From NCBI GenBank assembly GCA_964398295.1, contig CAYNMW010000066.1, positions 1-22,562 on the forward strand: DNA of 22,562 nt, given 5' to 3'. The notes beneath the pieces are model-generated. The model searched no databases. It worked only from the letters and a program-made list of their open reading frames with translations, and was not told the origin of the DNA. The stretch is from CALFUK01 sp964398295 (GTDB lineage Bacteria; Bacteroidota; Bacteroidia; Chitinophagales; Saprospiraceae). Made by a program: the position numbers and the translations under genes. This document shows, in pieces, positions 1-8,204 of this stretch (within the stretch, counting starts at the first letter, position 1; every line of letters starts with the position of its first letter).

Positions 1-175
1 CTGTTGCATTATCTAATTCACCTCCGTCACAACTTGCAACTGCTAAGGGATGATCTACTGACAAGCCTGCTATCAATGCGCATAATTCCGCTGCTGTTCC
101 TGTGAAACTGTCACAACTATCATCTTGTCCATTTAATGGATCGCCTCCATTGGCACATTCTGTTGCATTATCTAA
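1..175. repeat. Direct repeat, 159-bp period, inside the secreted protein
   Basis: The 16-mer CTGTTGCATTATCTAA is at 1-16 and again at 160-175. The 159-bp spacing equals 53 codons and matches the protein-level repeat of the gene on the minus strand (CD-x-GG-x-LDNATE). The intervening part is less conserved, so this is an ancient modular repeat and not a fresh duplication. Confidence 0.75.
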
Positions 176-931
176 ACCTCCCACATCACAGTCTAATGTT
201 GCTATTGGATTAGTTGGGTCTAGCTCCAAAATACCACAAATACCAGTTGGATCAGCAAGTGCATCTTCACAATTAACAGGTGGGATATATTCACCTAGAT
301 AAAAGGCACTATTAAATACAGCATCATCCCAAGTAGAACCACCGTCACTTGAACTTGCAGTAGCAATTCCTGTCAGACTTCTGCGCCAAGCAAATCCACG
401 ACATGTTGGTGTTGGACGATCTGTAGAAGCAACACTTATCCAAACTGTTGTTCCCGCAGAAACTGCAATAGCAGGAAAATTCAGGGTAACTGCAAGTTCT
501 TCAGTCACCGGAAGAGGGCCTCCACCTCCAATAACCTGAATGGTGTTTCCAGTCAAAATATGTGATCCGGCAATATTAATCGGACCCAAAAGAGGAGCTC
601 CTGGTAGTCCTGAATTGTCAGCATGGATTATAAGTTGATAATCCTCAAATACAGTTGGAGTACAACCATCAAAATATGCACCCACTACACAAATTTGGTT
701 GATAATGATATTTGATGGAGGAATAAATGCTACAGCCCTTGTGAAAGTCGGTCCAAATTGACTCGTAGGAAATGTATTTGTAAAGGATGCCCCTCCATTC
801 GGATTTGGATTGTTTTGCGCAACAAGAGTTCCATTTATACTACAAAATGCATCTGAGAAAGTATTCTGAGCATTGAGTCCAAAAGCAAATAGTATAAAAA
901 ATAATACAAGGTTATTCTTAAAATTTGTCAT
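1..931 (-). CDS. Secreted protein with Cys-rich 53-residue repeats, C-terminus outside window
   Basis: The frame is open from an ATG at 931-929 to the window edge, giving 310 visible residues and no stop. Residues 1-22 form a signal peptide: a short Asn/Lys start, then LVLFFILFAFGL and a cleavage-like NAQ. Residues ~25-215 look like an all-beta extracellular domain rich in Gly, Thr and Pro, with Cys in QICVVGAYFDGC and TPTCRGFAW. From ~residue 220 on, a repeat begins with pattern C-x-x-A..L..P-(L/I)-A-x-x-x-CD-x-GG-x-LDNATECANGGDP; a second copy follows 53 residues later and runs off the edge. Such repeats are common in large exported Bacteroidota proteins. A T9SS or coathanger-type C-terminal domain would be expected outside the window but is not visible. 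No enzymatic motif is seen and the function is unknown. The reading frame and export are well supported. Confidence 0.85.
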   Translation of the reverse strand, partial: MTNFKNNLVLFFILFAFGLNAQNTFSDAFCSINGTLVAQNNPNPNGGASFTNTFPTSQFGPTFTRAVAFIPPSNIIINQICVVGAYFDGCTPTVFEDYQLIIHADNSGLPGAPLLGPINIAGSHILTGNTIQVIGGGGPLPVTEELAVTLNFPAIAVSAGTTVWISVASTDRPTPTCRGFAWRRSLTGIATASSSDGGSTWDDAVFNSAFYLGEYIPPVNCEDALADPTGICGILELDPTNPIATLDCDVGGLDNATECANGGDPLNGQDDSCDSFTGTAAELCALIAGLSVDHPLAVASCDGGELDNAT

Positions 932-1567
932 TCTAGTTTAATAAAGTCTACCAAATATAAAAATTTATAATTGAAATCTTTATCTATAAAACCATAATCC
1001 TAAAGCATTAACCAATGAATACACTGTGAGAGCGCCATGCATACCACCCAGCAATTACGCGACTAAAGTGGACATATAAAGAAGGAGTCTGAAAGAGTTT
1101 TATCTTTAATCCTTAACTAGTTACCGGCTAAAGAAAACAAAAATCCCATATCCTCTAAAGTTGAAATACCGATTAGATTTGAATTGAATTGACTATTGGT
1201 ATTACTATGTAGGCGCGTCCATATAGCCAAAACACAAAAAGCCAACGTAAGCACAGCGACTACAATTATACGTACACACACGTTACACTTAAACAAGAAA
1301 TACTTCTGAGTATAATAACCTCACTTTACTAAACTTCCACATTGACATCTTAGAAATAATGAACACAACAAGATAGTGAGCGTGACTTAGTATTATGGTG
1401 CTCTCATAAAAAATTCAATCCCTCTGTTATGACTCTCTATTTAGCTACTTAAAAAATTTGTCTGCAACATGAAGTTTGATCGAAAATATACTCGTACATT
1501 ATAGGAAGACAACATATCGATATATTGTCCATTTATTAAATCCTATAACTATAATAAATTTTTCAAC
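932..1567. other. Gene-free intergenic stretch
   Basis: This 636-bp stretch lies between two divergent genes and should hold both promoters. I found no open frame of useful length, no tRNA-like fold, no rho-independent terminator and no recognisable riboswitch. Local patches are richer in GC than the surroundings (for example around 1030-1065 and 1210-1260), which may be decayed sequence, but I cannot assign them. Confidence 0.5.
952..959 (-). promoter_or_regulatory. Candidate Bacteroidota -7 box (TATATTTG)
   Basis: The minus strand reads TATATTTG here, a full match to the Bacteroidota sigma-ABfr -7 consensus TAnnTTTG. It lies 20 nt upstream of the ATG of the secreted-protein gene. I do not see a convincing TTTG -33 element at the usual 19-21 nt spacing, so this rests on the -7 match and its position only. 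Confidence 0.3.
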
Positions 1568-2641
1568 ATGAATCTAATACCAACAGAATCAGTAGGGAGT
1601 GTTCCACGGTCACGGGAATTACAAGAAGCAATGGGTGCCTTCTCACAAGGAAATTTATCTGAAGAAAAAATGAATCAACATTTTGATCAGGCAGTTGAGG
1701 AGACCATAAATCGTATGGAGAAGACGGGATCACCAATAATTACTGATGGCGAACAAACGAAAACAAGCTTTGTTACGTATCCGTTAGATGGTCTAGACAA
1801 TTTAGCTGGAGATGGAGTTGCAATCCCGTTTGAAGATGGACACACACGTCAATTGCCCAAACTAACCAAAGGACCGTTTCAATATTCTGCATATGCAGGA
1901 AGCTATCTTCCAAGAGCTAAAAAATTTGCAACACGACCATTAAAGCAAGCAGTAATCTCTGCCTCTGCAATGAGTTTACTATATCCTCAAGAAGGCATTT
2001 CGGATTATTCACAACAACAGTTTATTACAGACTTAGTTGGTCAATCTGTGGCTGATGTTAGAAGTTGTTTTGACAATGGGGCTCATCATGTGCAAGTTGA
2101 TTTTACGGAAGCTCGTTTAGCCATTAAGTTAGACCCATCAAAAGGACTTTTAAAACAGTTTATTGATTTAAACAATCAAGTGTTATCTCATTTTTCAGAA
2201 GAAGAACGGCAACGAATTGGATTCCATACTTGCCCAGGAGGTGACCATGATAGTACGCACAGTGCTGATGTTGATTATGCAGAGTTAATCCCACTATTCT
2301 TAACTCTAAACTCTGGAAATTTTTACATGCAAATGGCAAATGAAAAAGATCCTGTGAAAGCCTTAAAGCTTATAGGTGAAAACATTCGGCCTAATCAACG
2401 GGTATATGTTGGCGTAATTGATGTAATCAATGAAGAAATTGAAACTCCAGAATTGGTTTATGAGCGCGTAATGACTGCAGCAGAATATATTCCAATAAAT
2501 CAATTGGGTACAACCGACGATTGCGGATTTTCACCATTTAGTGATGATGTAGCTACAAGTAGAGATACAGCATTCGCAAAAATTACTGCTCGTGTAGAAG
2601 GCACTAGAATGGCATCTGAAAAATTACTGAGTCATTCCTAG
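1568..2641 (+). CDS. Cobalamin-independent methionine synthase-like protein (MetE C-terminal domain family)
   Basis: This 357-residue protein has the size of the stand-alone MetE catalytic (C-terminal) barrel and lacks the N-terminal half of full MetE. By family it should transfer a methyl group to a thiol such as homocysteine, using a zinc site. Candidate zinc ligands match the MetE pattern H-x-C...E...C: His220 and Cys222 in HTCPGGD, Glu259 in MANEKD, Cys319 in TDDCGF. The N-terminus (LIPTESVGSVPR) and TDGEQTK at 60-66 are typical of this family. The segment VQVDFTEARLAIKLDP occupies the place of the substrate-binding QxDEPA strand of MetE but differs in detail, so the methyl donor may not be methyl-tetrahydrofolate triglutamate. 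It stands alone on the plus strand. I see no B12 or SAM riboswitch upstream, nor a Shine-Dalgarno sequence. Family assignment is firm; substrates are inferred. Confidence 0.88.
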   Translation: MNLIPTESVGSVPRSRELQEAMGAFSQGNLSEEKMNQHFDQAVEETINRMEKTGSPIITDGEQTKTSFVTYPLDGLDNLAGDGVAIPFEDGHTRQLPKLTKGPFQYSAYAGSYLPRAKKFATRPLKQAVISASAMSLLYPQEGISDYSQQQFITDLVGQSVADVRSCFDNGAHHVQVDFTEARLAIKLDPSKGLLKQFIDLNNQVLSHFSEEERQRIGFHTCPGGDHDSTHSADVDYAELIPLFLTLNSGNFYMQMANEKDPVKALKLIGENIRPNQRVYVGVIDVINEEIETPELVYERVMTAAEYIPINQLGTTDDCGFSPFSDDVATSRDTAFAKITARVEGTRMASEKLLSHS

Positions 2642-3307
2642 GAATTAAGTTTAATTTATAACTACCAAAACAAAAATTTACCACATACGGAATTCGCATT
2701 TCCTGCTATATGTGCACGCGCGTGTATAAACAAAACTTGTATGAATAAAATACTTTACTTTTTACTGTTTTGTGAGTCAAGAGTTTCATTCTAACATTCT
2801 TATCGCTAAAAGCAATCCTTTTTCTTTTGTACGAATGTAATAATCCCTTTAGATCTAAATTAAGGCAAAAAAAAAGCCGTTGTTCTTGCGAACAACGGCT
2901 ATGGATATCTTTCTTATATCAATACTTCAATTCCTTGTTTGACGAATCTCCCAATTCCTTTCAGTATAGGCTGATATTAGTGATCATCCGTGTATATTAT
3001 TGCTAATACACAAATCCAACAAAGAATTTATTGGACCGCTTTTCCTTTCTTACAATTTCTTGTCTTCTGGGTAAAGCTTTTTTAGCATTTGAAAATTGCT
3101 TCTCTCCTGCTATGGTCAATCATTTTCAATCTTAACCAGTATTCAATATTTCAGATTGCTCTTCATTATTGATTACAAAAGCTAATATAGATATGAAATA
3201 TACTTATACAAATAAAAATGATATATAGTTATTCACAATGTGTCAACAATTGCATGTTGATAACAATTCACAAAATGATTATTGGCAATAACTACTGAAC
3301 GAAGAAT
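2642..3307. other. Intergenic stretch with minus-strand terminator, no clear gene
   Basis: These 666 bp separate two convergent genes. They hold a strong minus-strand terminator (2864-2900), a 10-bp palindrome CACGCGCGTG at 2715-2724 that stands out in this AT-rich DNA, a possible hairpin at 2986-3015 (ATCCGTGTAT pairing with ATACACAAAT, with G-U pairs in the minus-strand RNA), and a DnaA-box-like pair near 3229-3263. Frames on both strands are broken every few codons. The minus-strand part 2901-3307 may be a long 3' UTR of the small gene upstream or a separate small RNA. Confidence 0.5.
2864..2900 (-). terminator. Rho-independent terminator (minus strand)
   Basis: A perfect 11-bp stem, AGCCGTTGTTC at 2875-2885 pairing with GAACAACGGCT at 2890-2900, closes a TTGC loop. 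On the minus strand it is followed by a run of nine T (complement of 2867-2875). No T-run follows on the plus strand, so it acts on leftward transcripts, presumably from the gene at 3308-3592 or an RNA in between. Confidence 0.85.
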
Positions 3308-3592
3308 CTAATTCATTGTCACAGCGAATGTTTCGCCATCAAACTCAATCACATCAAATGTACTAGGATCCAAAAACAACTCATCATATAGGGGAGTTTT
3401 GATCTTGGACTGATGTTGAGTTAATAATAAATCAAGGTCGTCAAACCGATAACTGACATCCTCGTTTACTTTCTTAATTTCTTCTGGTGAGATAAATAGA
3501 CCTTTGACGGTCATGTCTGGATTTCTTCTCCTTCTTTTCCTAACTGCACGACGTTTTAAACTTTTCATTTGCGTACTTTTAGTTTTAGTCAT
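3308..3592 (-). CDS. Small hypothetical protein with Arg/Lys-rich N-terminus
   Basis: This encodes 94 residues with an ATG at 3592-3590. Residues 1-24 are very basic (RRAVRKRRRRNP), and the rest is acidic and mixed (SYRFDDLDLLLTQH; DPSTFDVIEFDGETFAV). No signal peptide, membrane segment or catalytic motif is visible. The bipolar charge could suit an RNA- or ribosome-associated protein, but that is only an impression. It is divergent from the PhzF-family gene (80-bp gap) and is the nearest upstream gene for the terminator at 2864-2900. I do not recognise a family; the clean frame and terminator make a real gene likely but not certain. Confidence 0.6.
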   Translation of the reverse strand: MTKTKSTQMKSLKRRAVRKRRRRNPDMTVKGLFISPEEIKKVNEDVSYRFDDLDLLLTQHQSKIKTPLYDELFLDPSTFDVIEFDGETFAVTMN

Positions 3593-3600
3593 AATTAAGC

Positions 3601-3618
3601 GTATAACGTCAGTTATAA
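3601..3618. promoter_or_regulatory. Inverted repeat between divergent genes, possible operator
   Basis: GTATAAC, a 4-nt spacer GTCA, and GTTATAA form an inverted repeat with 6 of 7 pairs matching. It lies 8 bp upstream of the small gene's ATG and 54 bp upstream of the PhzF start, in the 80-bp divergent region. Its position would suit a regulator site shared by both genes. Such a short repeat can arise by chance in AT-rich DNA. Confidence 0.25.
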
Positions 3619-3672
3619 CCGTTTGGTTCTCTGTTACTTGTATATTTATAATTTTTTAAACTATTATTAACA

Positions 3673-4473
3673 TTGAAGACTCATACTAGACATTTTCCAT
3701 TTTACCAGGTCGATGCGTTCTCCAAAGAGGCATTTAGTGGTAACCCAGCAGCGGTCGTCCCCTTGACAGAATGGATTGAAGACTCGTTGATGCAGCAGAT
3801 TGCTTTAGAAAAAAATTTAAGTGAAACTGCTTTTATTGTCCCTACAGACTCAGGGTATCACATCCGTTGGTTTACGCCTAAAGTCGAAGTCAACTTGTGT
3901 GGTCATGCTACATTGGCATCAGCATTCATTGTGTTTAATTACCTGAATACAAACAAAGAACGCATCACTTTTGATTCTAAAAGTGGAGAATTGTTTGTTT
4001 GGAAAGAAGGAGATTTGCTTTGTATGGATTTTCCTACTGATCAATTGGAGACAGTTGAAATGGATCAACAAATTGTAAATGCTTTGAAACACCAACCGAT
4101 AGAGTGTTACAAAGGCAGAGACGATCTTCTGTATGTATACGATAACCCAAATACTATTATACACATGAATCCTGATTTTAACTCCTTAAAAGAATTTGAT
4201 ACAAGAGGCTTTCTTGTCACAGCTCCAGGCTTTGACAATTACGATTTTGTATCCAGAGGATTCTTTCCAATTACAGGTATAAATGAAGATCCAGCAACGG
4301 GTTCTGCACACACAAGCTTATGTCCGTACTGGTCAAAACGACTTGGCAAAGAGACCATGCAAGCTTGCCAATTATCTGATCGTAAAGGATATTTCACGGT
4401 TGTATATAAAGGAGAACGCACTCTCCTAAAGGGAGAGGCAAGAATTTTTGCTGAAGGAAAGATAATCGTGTAA
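3673..4473 (+). CDS. PhzF-family isomerase/epimerase, TTG start
   Basis: This 266-residue protein has the hallmarks of the PhzF/DapF-fold family: an N-terminal YQVDAFSKEAFSGNPAAVV, the catalytic-type glutamate Glu51 in NLSETAFIV, FTPKVEVNLCGHATLASA at 68-85, and the C-terminal GINEDPATGSAH at 202-213. Members are cytosolic isomerases; PhzF itself isomerises trans-2,3-dihydro-3-hydroxyanthranilate, but most homologues have unknown substrates and no phenazine genes lie here. The start is TTG: the frame has a stop at 3649-3651 and no ATG before the conserved YQVDAF, while the next in-frame ATG (near 3771) would remove the first motif. Stop spacing to the convergent haloperoxidase gene is 58 bp. 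Family certain, substrate unknown. Confidence 0.92.
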   Translation: MKTHTRHFPFYQVDAFSKEAFSGNPAAVVPLTEWIEDSLMQQIALEKNLSETAFIVPTDSGYHIRWFTPKVEVNLCGHATLASAFIVFNYLNTNKERITFDSKSGELFVWKEGDLLCMDFPTDQLETVEMDQQIVNALKHQPIECYKGRDDLLYVYDNPNTIIHMNPDFNSLKEFDTRGFLVTAPGFDNYDFVSRGFFPITGINEDPATGSAHTSLCPYWSKRLGKETMQACQLSDRKGYFTVVYKGERTLLKGEARIFAEGKIIV

Positions 4474-4531
4474 TCAGATTGTGTATCACAAATTGTTAGA
4501 TATCCATCAGACTCTTGACTATCCCTTGCGT

Positions 4532-7500
4532 CTAATTACAACCTTCTATTTTTGCCAAAAATTGTGCACCATTTTTCACTTCAAATCCAACATGCAAACG
4601 AACGCTTTGTCCTCCATCGAATGTAACATCGGCTCCATTAGTTATCAAGTCGTCACCTTCTACATAATTGGAAGCCTCCCATTCGATTAAAGCAGTTGCA
4701 CCATGGGCAAAGTCAATTGTCTGTATTGGCAGACAAGGTTCACAAATGTCGGCTGTACCATTTTGATTCAGGTCATGAAAATATGTCTTGGCTTTTCTAT
4801 AGGAATTGATCCCCACATCTATACCGATAATTCTTCCAGGCACATCGTCGGCTGGTGGGTGAATACCTCCCCAAATTCTTGACAATGCCGATTGATCTGC
4901 AGCATCTCGATAAGTGGCCCACTGCAATTCAACATCCACACTTGGCCCATCCTCAAATACGAGAAATTCATCTTGTGGGGCAAGAAATGTACCTATACCG
5001 CCTGGAAAAAATTCGTCTCCAGTAAATAATGAAAGTACTTCTGCAGCAGCACGAGAAAATGTAGAGTGTCCAGAAACGTAACCTGCAAACGGAGGTGTTA
5101 CAAAAGAAGGTCTTTGATAGGGAACCCAATTTTCTGCCAGAATCCAATCAACTCCTGCTTCATCTGTATCTACATTATTGATGACATCATGACCTCTCCA
5201 TGCCAATATTTTAATCTTATCAACGTGTTCATTGTTCGCTCCTGCAAGAGGATCACCTATAGTTACTAATTCAATATGTCCGGGAATTAAGTTTATGCCA
5301 TCAACATTAAAAGATGGAAGTAATGGATCTGTTGCTTGGCCTAGGTCCGCTAAAGCTCTGATTGCCGAAATAGGTCGTATGTAATCATACCAACCTTTTA
5401 TCCCCCAAGCACTAATTGCAGAATCATGCATAGCGCCACCAAGAGCAAAATATAACTTTACGTACCATTCTGTTTCCGAAAGCACTGGACCCGCACCCTC
5501 AAGTCGTCGGACCAATGCTGGATGATCAGTAACTTCATTTGCTAGCGTAAACCAGTGACCCGGAGGCGTTTCTGAGTCTGGACCATCTGCCCAAAATTCT
5601 GCTAAAACACGTGCAAAATCTCCCCTTGGAACCATGTTCGAATTGTAAGAATTGCCGGTAGTTGGGTTAGTATTGTGGCCGTTTGCTGAAAATCCTCCTT
5701 GCAATTGATCATAGACTGATGGGTAACTGTTTATTGATCCAGGTAATGCGACAGAATTCCCTAGTACTCCTGGCGAAATATCCCACATTACTCCATCTGT
5801 GGCGTCTAGATGAGAAGACCATGTGATTACTGTTTCAAATCCCCATTTATAATTTTGTGCTCCTAATCTGTCTCCATTTCCTATCAGCGGCGGACCGCCA
5901 GGATCATGATACACTTCATAGGTAAATCCACCTCTCGTATAATCAGTTCGATCTGTATCCTTAAGTCCAAAATTACTGACTTGTCCCCATTCTGGTGAAA
6001 GAAAACCAGGAGTACTCCCAGGAATTACATTTCCACTTTGATCAATAAACAAATCAAGAGTAAGTGGTTGCCAGCGATTAAGATCTGTGATTGTAGGATT
6101 CCCAGGATTATCAATAACAAGAGCAGTATTGACTGGATTGTAACTAAGGTTGCCGTAATCATTTTGCTCATTTGACCCATCTTGTAATCCAAAATCAATC
6201 ATACATTCAGCAATGTAATTTCCTAATGCAGCAGAATTACCTGTACTATAGTCTGTACTTACAAAGTTTATATCAAAACCCAATACATTGGTCATGTGAT
6301 GATCATAAGCTTGCTGCAAAATCGTAGCATCTGGAGAATTTGAAAATCGGTGGCTGAGTAACTTATATGAGGCAAAACTTATAGCCGTATCGATGGCTTC
6401 TTCAACCAAATTGTGATTTAATGTAAAACCATTAAAGTCACATGAAAATCCATCCACAGTTTGACCTAGTAAATAATGACAATTTTCCGGATGCATTGTT
6501 GCCCAGACATCCCACATCATTGCAGATTGATGAAATAGGTTTCGAGCGTGAACTGTTGGTCTGGCAAAATCTCTTCGTATTGATGCAAGTAATAATTCGT
6601 TCCATTGTCTAGGTACTGCATACATTTGATCAACAGTAGGGAATGATGGATCTGGTGTGCAATTGGGATCAGGATTTGTAGGACAAGGATCACACGCATC
6701 AGATATACCATCAAGGTCAAAGTCAGCAGCATTATTTGTGAGCAAACTACAATTATCAGATAGCAACAAACGATATCCATTACAAAGACCATTCAACATA
6801 TCTGTCAATCCATCTCCATTAATATCCAAAAACGCGTAATCATATACATTTTCTTCCCACACATTTCCATTGCTCGTATAAGTATCGACAAGTAGGCCAT
6901 TAACATTTTCTAGTATGGCAAATTCACGACCGGAATTACATGGTGGGATATCGACATCAACATCCGCAATTGCGACATCCATATCTCCATCTAAATCGAG
7001 ATCTGCTGAATGTACATTACCTCCAAACGAATTAGTTCTGGTGGAACCGATGATATTTGCTACGTAATTTATATTTGAATTAGCCGTAATCGCCCCTGCT
7101 GTTAATTGATAATCGTCTACATCATCTACAACATAAAAATCTAATTTGCCATCAAGATTATAATCTTCAACTCTGAACATATATGCAGCATCTGGTCCGC
7201 CAGTCACAGATATGCTTATTTTTTGTGTATTCGGAAAATTTCCTGTGCCATCATTATACAGAATAAATAGGCCTTGTTGGTTCCAAGGAGGTACAGAATA
7301 CAGTACTGAGTTCTTTATAATGTCATTGTCTCCATCGTTGTCTACATCATGAATTTCGACGGAAGTGCCAAATGCTGAGTTTCGAAAATTTCCTAATCTA
7401 GCCTGCGATTCATCAGTAAATATTCCATTGCCATCATTAATCAACAAAAAATCTTCGGCAATAGTACTAGCTCCCTGTGCCCTATAATTCATAAAATAAA

Positions 7501-8062
7501 TATCATCTATTGCGTCTCCATTAACATCACCAGACCATACAGCGCAGAACAATATATCGTTGCCTGTCAAAACCGGAAATCTAGTTGCTGTTTCATCTTC
7601 CAAACCTAGCCAGTTTCCACTGGCATCTTCGCCTTTATTATGATAGTAAATTGGTTGTTGTTCAAAGGTATTTGCTACAACCACATCCAACCAATTATCA
7701 CCATCCAAATCTGCAATCAAGACATCTCTGGCAAAAGTTGGATTCGATAAAAATTCAGGAGCAAACAGTGAAGTTTGATCTGTCAACACACCATTAATAT
7801 TCATTAAAAGTAAATCAGATTTAGGCGGTTGAGTTTGATTTGAAAAAGGCTCTTTTCTTACGACAATGACATCTGGATTTCCATCATTATCAAGATCTCC
7901 TACGGAGAAATCTTTTTCCTCATCATCACTATTGGCAACGGTACTAAGAACCAAATTTGTGCTGGTGAGATCCTCCCATTCAAGCCATTGAGCTGATACA
8001 TTTAGAGGAAGTAGAAAAATTAAATAAATACTTAGCTGTTGAAAAATGGAAATTCTTCTCAT
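4532..8062 (-). CDS. Secreted vanadium-dependent haloperoxidase with FG-GAP repeats
   Basis: 1176 residues. Order: signal peptide 1-24 (NVSA/QW); FG-GAP/VCBS-type repeats ~50-430 with Ca-binding loops such as DLDNDGNPD, DLDGDNWLD, DVDNDGDND and DINGDGLTD; a thrombospondin-3 piece DFDLDGISDACDPC at ~447-460; the haloperoxidase/PAP2 domain ~475-1095; a second short Asp/Asn turn DLNQNGTADICEPC; and a coathanger-stack-like C-terminal domain ~1112-1176. All vanadate-site motifs are present: K889-x6-R896-P897, S997-G998-H999, and S1061-R1062-x3-G-x-H1068-x3-D1072. These match Lys353, Arg360, Ser402-Gly403-His404, Arg490 and His496 of Curvularia chloroperoxidase. Trp886 and Phe992 fall where that enzyme has Trp350 and Phe397. 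It should oxidise halide with peroxide at the cell surface or outside; halide preference is not settled by this. It is divergent from the decarboxylase gene. Domain assignment is firm. Confidence 0.93.
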   Translation of the reverse strand: MRRISIFQQLSIYLIFLLPLNVSAQWLEWEDLTSTNLVLSTVANSDDEEKDFSVGDLDNDGNPDVIVVRKEPFSNQTQPPKSDLLLMNINGVLTDQTSLFAPEFLSNPTFARDVLIADLDGDNWLDVVVANTFEQQPIYYHNKGEDASGNWLGLEDETATRFPVLTGNDILFCAVWSGDVNGDAIDDIYFMNYRAQGASTIAEDFLLINDGNGIFTDESQARLGNFRNSAFGTSVEIHDVDNDGDNDIIKNSVLYSVPPWNQQGLFILYNDGTGNFPNTQKISISVTGGPDAAYMFRVEDYNLDGKLDFYVVDDVDDYQLTAGAITANSNINYVANIIGSTRTNSFGGNVHSADLDLDGDMDVAIADVDVDIPPCNSGREFAILENVNGLLVDTYTSNGNVWEENVYDYAFLDINGDGLTDMLNGLCNGYRLLLSDNCSLLTNNAADFDLDGISDACDPCPTNPDPNCTPDPSFPTVDQMYAVPRQWNELLLASIRRDFARPTVHARNLFHQSAMMWDVWATMHPENCHYLLGQTVDGFSCDFNGFTLNHNLVEEAIDTAISFASYKLLSHRFSNSPDATILQQAYDHHMTNVLGFDINFVSTDYSTGNSAALGNYIAECMIDFGLQDGSNEQNDYGNLSYNPVNTALVIDNPGNPTITDLNRWQPLTLDLFIDQSGNVIPGSTPGFLSPEWGQVSNFGLKDTDRTDYTRGGFTYEVYHDPGGPPLIGNGDRLGAQNYKWGFETVITWSSHLDATDGVMWDISPGVLGNSVALPGSINSYPSVYDQLQGGFSANGHNTNPTTGNSYNSNMVPRGDFARVLAEFWADGPDSETPPGHWFTLANEVTDHPALVRRLEGAGPVLSETEWYVKLYFALGGAMHDSAISAWGIKGWYDYIRPISAIRALADLGQATDPLLPSFNVDGINLIPGHIELVTIGDPLAGANNEHVDKIKILAWRGHDVINNVDTDEAGVDWILAENWVPYQRPSFVTPPFAGYVSGHSTFSRAAAEVLSLFTGDEFFPGGIGTFLAPQDEFLVFEDGPSVDVELQWATYRDAADQSALSRIWGGIHPPADDVPGRIIGIDVGINSYRKAKTYFHDLNQNGTADICEPCLPIQTIDFAHGATALIEWEASNYVEGDDLITNGADVTFDGGQSVRLHVGFEVKNGAQFLAKIEGCN

Positions 8063-8204
8063 ATTTTTTGAATATAGTTAAAGCTAACAAAAAAATAAGA
8101 TTTTCATTGAACACATTTGCACCTAATGACGACCTCTACATGAAATTAAAAATCAATTTTTCAAACAAATTAAATAGATGATCTTTGACTAAAATATTGA
8201 AACT

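Noticed and set aside
2715..2724. Perfect palindrome CACGCGCGTG in AT-rich DNA
   Set aside because: No loop and no T-run, so not a terminator; no second copy seen in the window to suggest a binding site.
2741..2794. Plus-strand 17-codon ORF beginning MNKILYFLLFC, like a signal peptide start
   Set aside because: Too short, no continuation in any frame and no Shine-Dalgarno; could be a gene remnant but not supportable.
2914..2979. Minus-strand fragment translating as LKGIGRFVKQGIEVLI before the terminator
   Set aside because: It looks protein-like but has no start codon and a stop just upstream; probably chance or a decayed end.
3673..4473. Phenazine biosynthesis cluster around the PhzF-like gene
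   Set aside because: No other phz genes are present; most PhzF homologues are unrelated to phenazines.
4474..4531. Small TTGTG/CACAA hairpin between the convergent PhzF and haloperoxidase genes
   Set aside because: A 5-bp stem without a T-run on either strand; not a convincing terminator.
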